Under the pieces are notes generated by a model. The model was not told where the DNA came from, made no database searches, and was given only the letters and a program-made list of their open reading frames with translations. Shown here piece by piece: positions 39,501-52,816 of a stretch of DNA of 64,000 nucleotides. A program made the translations under genes and the position numbers. How positions within the stretch are numbered: position 1 is the first letter of the stretch; every line of letters starts with the position of its first letter. Source of the DNA: Mesaphorura yosii (lineage: Eukaryota; Arthropoda; Collembola; Poduromorpha; Tullbergiidae); the NCBI GenBank assembly GCA_009869945.1, contig WIXG01000333.1, positions 1-64,000 of the forward strand, written 5' to 3'.

Positions 39501-42099
39501 AGTTTTTCTCTAAAGCACTTAATTCAAGGCTAATAATTACACAACTAAAATCACTATTAAAAGTGTCTTATAACGAACCTGCACACGCGTCAATATTCCG
39601 CATCGCTGCACAGCGCAGGACAAACTGCGCTCGTAATGAGCACTGATACGAGGCACAATCGGCATTCCGCTGCAAGGCTTAGTATTGCATTTATCAATGT
39701 AAACTAATTTTCAGCCTGCTTTAATTTGGCCCGACGCACACATCTAATCAGACATCATCTATTTTAAGCCGGCAAGCGAGTACAGCTCGCTGCGAATCAG
39801 CGAGTATGCACGCAGTACGACTGGTAAGCCTGCTGATAAAATTATGAGATCGTAAAATAAGACAATGGGAAGGAGCTCCTCCTGCGGTGATAGGAACGAC
39901 AATGCCATTGACATTGACAGGATATTAAATTCCTGCAATTTGTAATTTTAGAAGTACGCTAAACGTGTGGCGCAATGGGCAATGTAAAATAAAACCCGGT
40001 TAACTGATGTCATGTTTTGCTACCCGCGCCGAAGCTCAAGCCATAGTTCCTTGTTTTAAGAAATGCATAACGGTACTGTGGTGGAATGCAAATGATTAAA
40101 TGTCTATTCTTTCCAAATTAGAATTTTTGACTGACACACTGACAGTCAAAACGTCGTCTTTCGAGCTCGTAACTTCGGTCGCATCATCAAAAATGGCACG
40201 ACAATCGAGAAATCTGAGATGTTTTCATATTGCCTTGTGTCCTGCGCTCGCTTTTGGTACACGACATGATGACTATTATTATGAAGACAAAGGTCACCAG
40301 CTACAACGATCAAGATCAGCGAAGACGCACTGAGGCTAAACCGTGTTAATGGTGATGAAGATGAGACAAGAACCTGGTTTCCACGCCACTCGCTTGTCCC
40401 GGAACAAAAACCACGAACCACGAAGCCGGCCATGCCTAGGCTTAATGATAGACGTGAGCCCATTCATCAAATTGCAAAAATGTGCAATATTATTACAAAC
40501 CCAATTTTCTGCCCTCTGCCTGACTCAAGCGTGTGCAGAATTCAATTTCGCGATGTTTATTATTCAAATTAGGGGAGGAGAGCAAAGACAAAGATTTACT
40601 CTCACAATTCTGCACGTCATGTCAAGACTCAAAACTACGAGCGAGGCGTTAATCCCGCTGTTTTAGTGAAACATGACCCTACACATTGACCTTTCGAAGG
40701 TTACCAGTTCAGTGAAGGCGATGGCGATCATCTGCAGTATTCCACTTTTCTATTCACCACTGCAGAATCTCTTTCAAACCGTTTTAGTGGAGCAGATGTG
40801 AACCCGTGTTAATTGAAAGCCGTCGAAGGATTATTTATCATTATCGCCCCCGATCGTATATCATCAAAGGAAAGGAGAAACCCAAATCTCAAATCGAATT
40901 AACAAAATACTACACAACACCACATTAACCCAAACGTTAATGTTAATGATAATGACGGTGGAATTTTCATTCAACGCGAAAGAAAAGCAGCCTTAAAAAT
41001 CATTGCATGCAAAATATGTGTCAAGCCGAAGAATTTTAATTCTATGTTTATCGCAATTCGCAAATGAGAACTGAGAGAAAATGAAAAGGATCTTGGTCTT
41101 AAATCACAATCACGCGATAGTTCAGAGTATCATATATCGATCAATCATTTGCACATGTGCCCGAAGAGAAACTTAAACCTTTTTCGCCTCTCTTTATGAC
41201 GATCATCCCCATCATTGTAAACAGGCACGTAAGCCACAGTCGGCAATAAACAGCGCATACAAAACACAAACGGCGAGTGTGCGAGAAAAAAATATATTTG
41301 CCGATCAATCATATCACATCAACAGCAGATCACAAAGGATAACTCTCTCTCATTTGTATTCACGTGTTTTCAAGCTGGTGATTACCTGCCGATGTATCGA
41401 TTTTGGCAAACAATAATTAGCAAGAGTGCCATTTTACGGCATCGTGGGCAGAAGAAAGGAGACGAGTGGATTGAAAAGGACAAAAAGCGCCTCAAGACGG
41501 AAATCGCTTAAGACTCTTAATTTTCGGTCACCATCTCCTGTCTCTGTCCACGTGTTGGACAATGAAGTAATTGATTAGCACTTGCCTCGAAGACTTTGCA
41601 TTTGCCATCGCTCATTTCCGATCACAATTGAAATCAATGCGCATTCAATTCGAAATTCTTGCTTTGGGGCTTTTTTGATAGGACTGAAGCCTTGCATGTC
41701 TATTTTTAATAGTATTACGTAAAGCAATTTGCAATTTTTACAAGTACGTAAATGTCATTCAAAGAATCACGTACGCTTGACCATACAACTTACATTGTCG
41801 TGAACATTGTTTCTCAACATCACAATCGCAGCCACAGTCACTAAAACCAAAGCCACGCTCGTGTCCTACTTTAATACAGCCATAAAACTAATACACAACA
41901 ATTATTAAAGAAGGACAACAATAATAGCACGAGAGTGGCCACAGCGATTGGAAAACACAAGTGCATGTGCAGTGTGGTGCATGTGTAGTGCATAATTAAT
42001 ATAAATGATCGAATGAGCATTAATAATTATTAAGAGAGTACAGAAAAGGACCGAAATTATGGGTTCTCGGTATTACTTTAAGGCAGGCATTTAATCCAT
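33600..42099. other. Gene-free stretch with a few weak ORFs
   Basis: Continues the gene-poor DNA. The clearest ORF starts at an ATG at 33612 and runs 122 codons (MSKRKTRTICQDVMIKVKK...). It has a donor-like CAAG|GTAAGG at 33912-33921, but it matches no family I know and its second half is compositionally ordinary. Four copies of GCTCGA crowd into 36985-37014. No transposon, RNA gene or exon is supported. Confidence 0.4.
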
Positions 42100-42806
42100 C
42101 GGTGAAACAAACCACTTTTCCAGTGAAAAAACGAATGAATTCATCGGTGGAAATTTCTTTTTATTGCACCTGTTAAACAAATGAAATTGCCGGTGAATTG
42201 AGGGCAAGTGAATAAAACGAAAATATCAGTGACGCTCGCGAAAACATAACGCGTGGAATTATTGACGGATGTCTCTTGCTGGCTGACCGAAGGGGCACTT
42301 CCCTGAATCTAGCTAAACGAGTTGTACGAAATGTAAAATGCAAGCGCAGACGCTCATATATCAGAATAGCCAGAATGGGAGGAATGATAGCTTAAAAATC
42401 GGACGCTGACGCCAGCATTATGACGGGCGGTCATTGCATTGCGCTCGCCCAAATAACTTCTGATTGCTGTTAAAATTTTCTTAAGCCATATTTTACATTT
42501 CGACGAAGGTTGATTTGACCTGACGTGAGGTTCAAATTTTACATAATTAAAGTTTTCGACTTCTTTAAAAGACAGTCGGCCAAATATGTCTTTCGGGGAA
42601 CAAACTCCACCAAATGTCTCTCCGTCAAGTTACTTTTTCTCCAAGTTCCCAACCACGATTTTATTTTTTCTACAGATAGCGATTTTCACTGATATTTTCA
42701 TTTAAAATCAAATTGGTGATTTCATTTATTCCGGGATCTCACTGATGCTCAGGTCACTGGTAAATTCGCTTATTTTTCACTGGAGATTCATTTGTGTAAC
42801 TGGTGC
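42100..42806. mobile_element. Candidate fold-back (MITE-like) element with repeated arms
   Basis: The two ends are imperfect inverted copies of each other. GCACCTGTTAAACAAATGAA at 42166-42185 matches the reverse complement of 42787-42806 at 17 of 20 positions. AACGAAAATATCAGTGA (42217-42233 region) likewise mirrors 42685-42703. Within each arm a degenerate 7-base word, C[AG]GTGAA, recurs: at 42100, 42121, 42145, 42191 and 42227 on the left, and as its complement near 42687, 42739, 42753 and 42778 on the right. Spacing is mostly about 14-25 bases. There is no coding capacity. This fits a non-autonomous fold-back DNA transposon. A clean target-site duplication is not evident, though both edges touch TTTAT-like sequence. 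Confidence 0.5.
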
Positions 42807-43983
42807 TTTATATATATATCCCTTACTTTAATGCTAACAGAAATAATAATAGTTGATGATTACTGCCATTATTTCCTCTCTCCGCTTGTCTCACGGCTTG
42901 GCTTGGCTGTCCTGTTGTCTTCAGATTGCCGAAATTATAATCTCATAATATTTCATTAGCAGATCGCTTTCATCATGCTATCGTTTTCTAATGTGCACGT
43001 GCGCACATGCTTCGTTCCGTATACAAATCAAAGAATCGAAGAAATATGGCAAAGGTAAAAGGCGAACTGAAACATTCAACTATGTCAAATGTTAATTTCT
43101 TTTTCTCAAGACCGGATTGAATCGAATTCCGACTTGGCTTGGCTATCATTTAATGAGAAGACAAGACACAAGACAACGACGATGGTGAATCAATAAATGA
43201 CGGGAAGACAATTTACTTGTTTTAATATGCATTAGAAGAGAGCAACACATAGACAGGAAAGTACATTATTACAAGCAGTATTAACTTATTAAAACACAAA
43301 AGGAATCCAACTTGACTTGCCATTTTTACTTGGACTGCTTGCCTCCTTGCAAATGCGTTGCATTCTTGGCGTAATTATAGCCGCGCTTCGTCGAGTCATT
43401 TTCTTGCCATTATTTTTCTAATTGTGGATTGCATACATAATTAGCGTGGTAGGCACAAAGCTGAGGTTAATTTACGTTTCTTGCATTTTTTACCTTTGCC
43501 CTTGAATCCCACTAATGCTACGCGTATGCGTACTGCGGTAGAGCTGAGTTTATCTCATCTTCTTCGCATCCTCAATCATTGCAACCAGCATTTAGCATTA
43601 GCGAATTTCCTTACAGGGAATTAAATAATAGTTTAGGATCTGGGTTTACATGAAGTTTCCTTTCCTACTACTGTCCTAATTGACATTGACAGTTCTCTCA
43701 GCCTAATTCCACGACTCCAAGGCTAAAGGGTAGTTATGCAGAAATGTGTTCAGAAAATTTGGCATGCATGCAGTAAATAATTAGACAATGGCAGCCATCG
43801 CATTGTACGCATCTGTGTGACATGTGCGTTGATGTCACAGCTGACACAGACACAAGAAGGAGTAAACGAGCAATCCGTGAGTAAATTATTAATGCACAGA
43901 TTAGCGACGCGTTTGCATTTGATTTACCCTGCTTGCCTCGTGCCATGTGCGCGACCATCTATTATAATTACATCTTTAAATGT
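42807..43983. other. Non-coding stretch
   Basis: AT-rich sequence beginning with a short TA run (42811-42820). Tandem GGCTT-type words occur at 42893-42908 and 43131-43144. No gene is supported. Confidence 0.45.
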
Positions 43984-44331
43984 ATGGAAATCAGCAACGG
44001 GGAAGCACGCGCGCCGAGCGCGGCTGCGACGGCGATTCTTATCATCGCTTCAGCTTATTTTAGCGGCTATTTATTTAACTGTGACAACCTTCTTATCGAT
44101 GTCACATATGCGCGGTATCAGGAGAGTCGACTCGACGGTGATGTATCTCGTGTGTCATATTCTTCTATTTTTGTACCCTTCCTCCATGCTTCTGCTTTCT
44201 ACTCATTTGTCTCTGTCTTGGCTGCCTGGTTCAATATTGACATTTGGCACAAGAATCCCGTAACTCATACATTGCTCATCTTTGCATTTGTCTGCTCTCC
44301 TACTCGCCAAGCCCAATTAATCTGTCTATAA
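43984..44331 (+). CDS. Weak hypothetical ORF over a CpG-rich patch
   Basis: An ATG at 43984 opens 115 codons (MEISNGEARAPSAAATAILI...) with several hydrophobic runs. Its start covers an unusually GC- and CpG-rich patch (44005-44036) in AT-rich surroundings. Another plus-strand ORF (43817-44263) overlaps it in a different frame, which weakens the case. I recognise no family. T-rich DNA produces hydrophobic peptides by chance, so this is probably not a gene. Confidence 0.12.
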   Translation: MEISNGEARAPSAAATAILIIASAYFSGYLFNCDNLLIDVTYARYQESRLDGDVSRVSYSSIFVPFLHASAFYSFVSVLAAWFNIDIWHKNPVTHTLLIFAFVCSPTRQAQLICL

Positions 44332-46519
44332 TTTGCATCATACGCTCACTTCCTTGCCAAAAGCATTATTGCTGTTACACGGTAGAATTAATAGCGAATT
44401 AAGTAATTGAACAGAGGCAAGGCAGGAAGGAAAGCCGCATCATCACCGCAAACAGCATAATTTAAAGGTATCAGCAGCAAATCTACAAATCCACAGCAAA
44501 ATTTCCGTATAAATTAAATTCTGTGAAATGCACTGTCAGCCGCAGACAGGACGAGAAACTCGTACCGAACCACCACACAGGCAACAATCAACAACAGCAA
44601 CAATGTTCAATTGACACATAAAGGGCAACCAGGTCACTCGATCTCCAACACGACGAGTACGAGTGTGAGTGACTTGACTTGACTGGCACGGCAGACCGTA
44701 ATTATAATTATATTCTTGCATTATTTGCTTGTGTTCGCGCATTCTGCAACATGACATAAATCCCAACCCTTTGCATGTGCTGTGCTGCTCCGCTGATGAG
44801 GGATGATGATTTCCGAGAGGCGCAGGCCAGGCAGGATATGCATCACAGTTAGCCGCTTGTACTCGCATTGACTTGCTGAATGGAGCGAGTTTGAGCTTTG
44901 CTAATGAACGCTGAGAAATGACAGGATGTCAATAATAATGTTCCGACAACCGCAGTACGAGAATACAAGTTCTGCCGGTTACGTGAACACGAGAACGATA
45001 AACTGAATGAACATCCACACCTTCCTCTGATGCACTGCCTTACATACCTCATTGATCAAATCTAAATTTATATCTTCCTTGCAATCGGGCTATCGCATGG
45101 CTGCGAATCATTACTGAATAAATCATGGATAATTCAATAGACAACGGTCGCTCTGATCATGATTTATTAACACCTCACATGTGCATTCAATCAACCTGCG
45201 TCAGAGCGTGTTGTTTTTGCTGTTTGCTTACACGAACAGGTAGAGAAAAACACGAATGCACGAGCACATGAGGCTTAAAACAGAGCCGGCACTCTGAATA
45301 CTGAACATGGACAACAGTAGTCGGCAAACAGAAACCGAAATGGCACCACCGAACCATGTGTTTTTGTTATGAAAGATGAGACAAGGCAGCAGTAACAACA
45401 ATTCACATTCAGCTCACCTCCGCAAGTGCCTTCCATTTACCTTCGGCGGGCCATGCGAGCAGAGACTGACAGACATCATTATAATTTTATACTATTGTGC
45501 ATGACTACCACCATTGTTGAAGTTGCAGGCAGGTTGTTTTATGACTACGACTACAACAATGTTGTTTCGCTCTGAACATTGTGACTAAGCAGTAGCGGCT
45601 TGTGTCCATAATGGAGCCTCGTACATTTACATACGGCATTACTAGCACGGTGCAAGATAGGAAGTAACAGGTGGGCTACGACCGGGTCTGGGTTCAGGTT
45701 CGAAGCTTGAGACTGATTTCCACTTCCCACATAGGACACAGCGAGGATTTCAGTCTGAGTGCACTTCCATTGCCACCGCTTCGCTCAGTTAATGACGACA
45801 ATATTCTTACGACGCGGAGTGGCACCACGATTTAGAACAAAAGGGAAACAAGTACTTTAAACCTGTCAAAAAACTTGTGCGGGTTCATCATTCAAATTCA
45901 TAACCTCGATGCGACAGGACCTCAATCATTTAGTTGAGTCATGCTGCAATCTCGAATGACTCAGCTGTTAAATGCTAAAATGCTAATCCTAATGGATTAC
46001 TGATTGGTACGGGCTCGCAGCGACAGGAAGTACGATTTGTCGCCAGGTGGGGAAAAGGTACGGTTGGAACTTGGAAAGCAAAAGTCATGTTCATAGTCTC
46101 CAGAAATCTGAAATCTGATTGTGACGCCACTTTTTATAATTATTTACCTCACTTTACCAGAAGGAACGCAATAAGATACAAAATGGCCATGCATTGCCAG
46201 CAATGGTTCGGCAGATATAAATTAAGTTAGGTAGAAGTGGCAACTGGCAAATGGTGGCGGAAATATCCGTCTGTCTCGACATTGGTCGCTGAAACAATAA
46301 CAAATCGCAAGTCGGATGATTTTCTCACTGACCACGACCATTTCAACATTGGCATAAATCAGATAACAGTGGCAGACACTGACTGGGAGTTCCTGCTGTC
46401 GTATTTACTTTACTGTTACTTTTACCCAAAACTGCGTTGAGATATGGCCCTAATTGAAAATGCAGTTTTATTGAAGAGTGATAGATAAGACAGGGCAGGG
46501 AAAGCAGAAAGCACTTGGG
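44332..46519. other. Non-coding stretch
   Basis: No supported gene or RNA. It contains the tandem GACTT repeat at 44671-44684 and an ATTATAATTATAATTAT run near 44697-44713. Confidence 0.4.
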
Positions 46520-47044
46520 TTACTTAACAGCGACCAAAGCACAGGAAGGTGCATGGCAGACTAGTCTGTGCGCAGGATACGGTTGAATGCTGACAGAAAT
46601 CAACGGAGTGTGGGATTTCTTGGATTTAGGTCTGGAAACTTTGAAATGTAGCACAGATTTAGATTTCCTACGAGGCAGCAGGTAAATGCGCGACGACCCT
46701 GTCTCAAAATTTAAGTCGAACAGGAAACTCTTAACAACGGCCTGCCTGGCAAGGCAAGGCATACGTGAAATGTGCTTGATGGAAGAACCCACTACCTTCT
46801 CATGCCAGTCAAGAAAGGGCCGAGGGACAGTAAAAGCCTGAAACTCATTTTCCATGCCCGCGAGTAAAATGACCGACCTTTTCCAGACTCCCTTAATACC
46901 CCTTCCAACCATGAGCTGTGATGGACAACATAATAATGTTTTGAAACAAGTTATAAATGTGTTTTTGACATCACATATCACCAGGATCATGTGTACAAGG
47001 TTAATCTTAGAAATAAGGCCACGCCATGACCAAGAAGGGTGCAT
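46520..47044 (-). CDS. Weak hypothetical ORF, 174 codons
   Basis: A true ATG at 47044 opens 174 codons to a TAA at 46522-46520 in a locally GC-richer patch. The peptide (MHPSWSWRGLISKINLV...) has no domain, signal peptide or repeat that I recognise. An opposite-strand ORF (46854-47069) overlaps its first part. This length could arise by chance in 64 kb read in six frames, so I keep it only as a candidate. Confidence 0.12.
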   Translation of the reverse strand: MHPSWSWRGLISKINLVHMILVICDVKNTFITCFKTLLCCPSQLMVGRGIKGVWKRSVILLAGMENEFQAFTVPRPFLDWHEKVVGSSIKHISRMPCLARQAVVKSFLFDLNFETGSSRIYLLPRRKSKSVLHFKVSRPKSKKSHTPLISVSIQPYPAHRLVCHAPSCALVAVK

Positions 47045-50000
47045 CCTTCTTCAGCGACAGCCAAAATAAGGGCCCAAAAGCCTCGTTGAAGACAAGGCGA
47101 AGGCGCCCAAACTTGTACGCGTTGCAATGCGAGTTTGTTTGTAAAAGTCATCTGTAATTGTGATCTGTAATCTGCGTTGGATCTCAGGAACACTACGCAA
47201 CCTTACCAAAACAGTTCCGTGACCCCAAGTACGCTATAAACAATCCAAACAATGAACTCTCTTTGTACGCGAGAAGGCAGTATCAACATTTCTCGAATTA
47301 CGCAATGCGTTTTATCAAGTCAGCAAAGATACAATTTTACTACTGGCGTAACGTACGTGTTACAATGTAATTTTATTGCGAATTACTTGATGAGTCAGCC
47401 ATTCATTATGAAACATGTATTAAGTAAGCTAAACTTGTAAGGTAAAAACCGACTCGACGCGTCGTGGTGAGCGTCAGTCACATCAGGTCAATGCCTATCC
47501 CAACAACAAGAGTGTAGTTTTATGCGTAAAAGACGCATAAAAATCAGAACTTGTATTTCTGTACCATCTACAACATATCGTCAGCATGAACTAATTTTAT
47601 TTTCCTGACATTGCTGCACTGCACGCACACAATGTAAAGCTGAGTAAACGAGAGTCTGAGACGCTCGCATTTAACACTCACCTCGACATGTTAACAAGAC
47701 CAAGAAAAACAAGAGAGAACCTTTTTCAGTTCATGTCATACCCAAATCTCGACTCAACTTAGGCATTTTAAGGTTTGGAAAAGAAAAAGATCCACATCTG
47801 TTTCTAAAAGCAGCACAGCCGAATGAGCAAAGAAACTCAACGGACAAGAAGAAAACGCAAGCGATCGAATAAGAAAAGATTTAACTACTGCTGTGCTTAA
47901 TCTTCAATCCTAACAGAGTAATTTTCTCCCCTAAACCTATGCTACATTGTGCAACTGCTCTGCTGTTAAGTTTTTCAAGCACAAATCCAGAGCAGAACCA
48001 GAACCCCTTTCCACTTTCTGCGTTGTCAGAAATCTTGGAAGGTAAAAGATTTCAAAATTCGACGTTGTTAGTTTCTTGTGAGTCCGGGTATTTCGTAAGC
48101 TTGTTTTCTGTAAACCGTTTGCTAGTTTCTAACATTTTAAAGGAGATTTCTCATTTGCGAATCAATCTAGTCTTTGCAAAGATATCAAATTGCACCAGGA
48201 TTCTAATGCGATTTGAAGACCACGAGTCCACTATGTAATGTTTACATTTTTTGTCCCTGTGCACAAGTTGTGTTGCAATCTTATTTGCAGGTCGCACACG
48301 CTAATGCACTTCACAAAATGTGTTGGTTCTTCATGCACGCCATTATTACATTTCTGTCATCTGAATCTCATCATCATGGTCGCGTTTCAATAATAAAATG
48401 TGTGCCAGTTGACGTGATGCTCGCTGCTCGTAATCAGTTGTGTACTTTTATGGTCAGCTAATGCATGTTATTTAATATTCTTACAAATTAGATTAAGATA
48501 CGAGACTAATTCATTCGCACTTTTCGCATTAGCATTTCACATTTGTTATGCCGGACGCACCACGCAGACGCTTGTTTCTGGTTACAACACGTACATGGTC
48601 GGGTCGGGATTGATTTACCTTGCGCGTTGCATTGCATTGCGAAATGGCGTTACTTTTTCATTTAATCTTTGCGTTCTGAGACAAGCCTTCATAATTAGCT
48701 TTTGCCGAAGAGCGCATTTTTCACACCATTTCTCGATTAGCACATGCATTTTGCACCGTATGCCACGTAATGTAGTGCAATGTTATGATTGCAGATTGCG
48801 CTTACCTTGCAACAACATTATAAAGCGATTAATATTTGTCAGATGAAAAATTAGGAAACTGAGTGAATGAGATCGAAAGTTGTCTGCATACTCACGCATC
48901 TGGTGTTTTAATCACGAGCAAAGCATCGCATCGCGTTATCGCCTTAATTCAGTTCCTTGAATTATGAAATTTCTCAACTAAAAGCAAAAGCGTAATCGGT
49001 CGTTCATTTATACCAAACCAACACTGCTGTTAATTTAATGTGGTTAATGCAAAAAAAATTAATGGATAATGACAACGACGCATGTATCTGTTATCCCAAC
49101 TTGTAATCTCGCATTAATGCTTTGAGAAATGGTGATAGTGAATTTTTCATGAGACAAATGACACATCAATTTCGTGTGTTTTACGTAGCTCAACTTTTTG
49201 CGTCAAATTTCTCATTTCTACTTCCCTTTCATTACACTACACGAATTGCAGTTGCCCTCTTTATCTTTCCCACTTACTTACATCGGAACACGATGTGTTA
49301 TTAAGAAATTACATAAGAGATATTCTAAAACAATTGAGTGATACAAAATGTAAGGCAGGTAATGAGTTTGTGTCTCCTAAAACTCAACAGTCCAAGCTGG
49401 GGTCCGCCAACTGTGAAGCATGGTCATGTAATAACCCAACCATTACACCACATCGTATCGGTACATGTTTTCGTTTTCATGCAATGTTGCGCTTCCATGC
49501 ACCTGTTGCCTTGCGCTGATGATGCACCTTTGCGTGTCATCTTCGTTCTTTTATGGTGCCTTTCCGTCCTGGTCGTCGTCAGATAAGACCTTAATGATTA
49601 TATAATCATTACGAAAGGATGTGGTGTTGCAGGCCCAAAAATAGAGAGAAGGAAGGGTGCCTGTGAAACCGTGTCGAGTCGAGTCTCAGATAATAACGTA
49701 ATAATACGGCTACGACAGAATGAAGCGAAAGACTGAGACCAACAGGATTATTAATGAAACGTACTGGCATGGCATTAAGCATAACAAAGAGTTGAAATTG
49801 AAATACGTGAGAAGGCAGAAGGGCTCAAGCCAGGCCTTAAAACACTGGTACAAATCTCTTCTCATGACATTGGCCGCCTAGCTGGGCTTCGTGGCATGAC
49901 TTTCTTCTTTGAAAGAAAAAGTAATCAGTCATTATAAGATAAGGCAACGAGTCTAACACTTATGCCAGGAATAAAACAATTTTGGTAGAGCTCGAATAAA

Positions 50001-52816
50001 TTGTATTTCACGGCTTCTTAATCTCAGTCAAGTCAAGATGCTAGAATCGTGCCCTGTAACTTGTACCGTGCAGTCCGCGTTATGTAATGCAACACTTTTA
50101 CTACTGCGATGTGATGCGATATGTACTATCTTAAGACAGACAGACAAAAGGCAGATCAACTCCTTCGGCCTTCCTTTCCCTCGTCAGGCCTAAAAATAGC
50201 CGTGATAGGATTCATTGCAACTGCGTATCGGATATCGAATAGCATGTACAAGTGCAGCTATTCATCAACATCATCTTCAGCGTCGGCAGAATCCTCCGAG
50301 GTCTGCTGCTCCAAACGTGAAAGAAGGCAAACGTGATAAACTAAGAAATGTTCTCTGTCTCTCCGCATGCGTACGAAAAGCAGTTTCAATTCGTTTCAAC
50401 ACACGATGAAAAATATTAGCGAGTTTAAAATCCCCAATTAATATTGTCATGTTCAATTAAATCGTAGACTTTGTACAAACTGCAAACAGTGCGCGAATGC
50501 GAACGAGAGTCCATGATGAGTTATAGTCAGTTTTGATTTGATGTTGGTCGTGTTGTATACACAGCAGCCAGCACAAGACAAGTTTTTCTACTTCACTCGC
50601 GCTCGTACGTGAGGTTACATTTTATCTTTGACCATTTGACAAATAATTTGAAATCTTTATCCTGCGCTGCGCTGCTCTGCTCTATACGCTTGCCATTGCA
50701 TATTATGCAATACAGAAAGATTTAGATTAATGAACTGCTGGTTTTGCTTGCGGAGTTTAACCTTAATAATGTGTCATGTTCTGCCGCTATGGCGTATTGT
50801 CTTTGCTGAATTACTACATCAGTACTTTTTATCTTGGGGTACGTTCTATTTTGGCACGTCGATCACTCATTGATTCCTTATTGGGAGTTCGTGCGCAATG
50901 AAAAAGCAGTGTGTATTGAGGAGTGGAGTGCAATTCCATCATCAACGGTCAATGTCACTAGCACGCCCGTGCAATAATACAGGCTGACCACATGTTTAAT
51001 TGTCTGCTCAACGTACAACGGCTCTGTTGGTTGTATGAGTGCTCAGAGCTGAAGATATACCAGATTGAACTTTTTACTCAGGTTTCACTGAACTTTAACT
51101 TGCAAATAAATTTAATCGAATACGCTAACAAGGCATAATATACGAGTACCGGTGCAATTAAACTCTATGGCAGGAGGAGGGAAATAGGGAAGACGTTATT
51201 GCATTACATGTTATCGTGGCATCTAAATGACTTTAGGTGTCCATTCTTGAATTCACCAAGAAGACTGGTTTATCAACCAGGTGTTGCGCTGCCCGGCGCT
51301 GTGTTCGAATTTTCGCATTTGCAATAAAATACGCATACAAATTAAAACTTACTTGACTTGTTTCATCTTCGAACCCTACGCTTATGTCGATGTGTGAGAT
51401 TCTTCAAAAGATTTCTGAAAAGAGCAGGAAGGTGAAGCCAGAAGAGTAATAGATTTTATAGGACCAGAGTAGGAGTTAATACGTGAGTTTATCCTGATCT
51501 TCTCGTCATTTAGCTGATGCCATTTAATACAAGTAATTATAACAAAAATCCATCATCGATCCGCAAATTACGATACATAAAGCACAATTAAAATGGACAT
51601 GCAATCCTGCACGACAGGGTGAAAGACAATTACCGATTGTTTCTCCCATAAAGCATGATCACACCACCAACATTCAAAAAGAAGATCCAAAACGACGTCG
51701 TGGAGCAGAATGGGCCGGAATCAAGCGTGATAGATTGGGCCACGATTTTTTAATCAATAAAACCTGCTTTGTGTTTGTAATTCCTGAATTCAATTTTATG
51801 ACCAATGCCAATGCATCATTATGAGCAGACATATTACGGTGAATGCTATGAAGCAGTATTCTGGACTCTGTCAAGAAATGGCTGTCTGAAACTGTTATGT
51901 CATATCTTGAGAAGGAAGCTACAACTAAAGTACTTCAGATTGCATCTTTCGTACTTGTTCTCCTCCTACGTCCGTAACCCTTGCATTACAGAACAATAAT
52001 GGCTACTGCAACCTGCTAATCGTAAATGCAAACCATCACCTCACCTCCGCCGCTCGCTACATCATCATCATTATAATAACAAGTTGAAATGAATCGTTGA
52101 TCCTATCTAAACAATTGGCCAACGCCAAGTGCAGCACATGCATTATATTGTACACGTAATATTTCTTAAAATTAGCATAATTTGTTCCTTGCAGGCGTAA
52201 GCTGAAAATTAAAGGCAGGTTTACTCACTGCACTGCACAGAATATTTAATCAAGCAAACTAATTATACAAAATATCGCATTGGCTTTACAGGTCGTATTT
52301 CTGGCTGGCCGTTATGTAATCCCTGCTTGGCTTGCACTCAGGTCGGGCATCGGCCAAGTTATTTCAAAACAGAGTCATTAGAGCGGGGCTCTTGACTGCT
52401 CGTTAAGTGTGTGAGTTCGGGAACGCACTTAAAGGATCGCGCACACATGCAAAATGTTAATGTCAATACGCCTCAGTCCGCTCTGTCCTGCGCGAAAGGT
52501 TTCAGGATAGTTCAAATGAATCATAATTCATACAGGTAGCTAATTCATTTCATACTCGCACTCCTTCTTCTGCTGACAGAAATAAATAATTCATTCCTGA
52601 TGATGTATTTTCACTTTCCTCTCACTGCAGTTCAGTTCAGGCAGGCCCAAGCTTAATTTAGGAAAGGGTGGACACTATGTACAGACCAAATGCGCTTGAC
52701 CACTCTCTAATGGGAAGTATGAACCACGCACGACGAGGAGCCCTTTGCTTCGTTCGCTCAAACATTAATAACAAATAACGCAAAGTAATAACTACAGAAT
52801 CTTAAAACAGCAGCAC
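47045..52816. other. Non-coding stretch
   Basis: AT-rich, with only short ORFs. Several tandem 5-mers occur (48628-48640, 49676-49686, 50663-50682, 52224-52234). A GTTCGAAT near 51303 resembles a tRNA T-loop but has no matching arms. No gene is supported. Confidence 0.4.

Noticed and set aside
51241..51330. tRNA-like sequence with GTTCGAAT and a small stem
   Set aside because: No acceptor stem, no A-box and no proper anticodon arm could be drawn.
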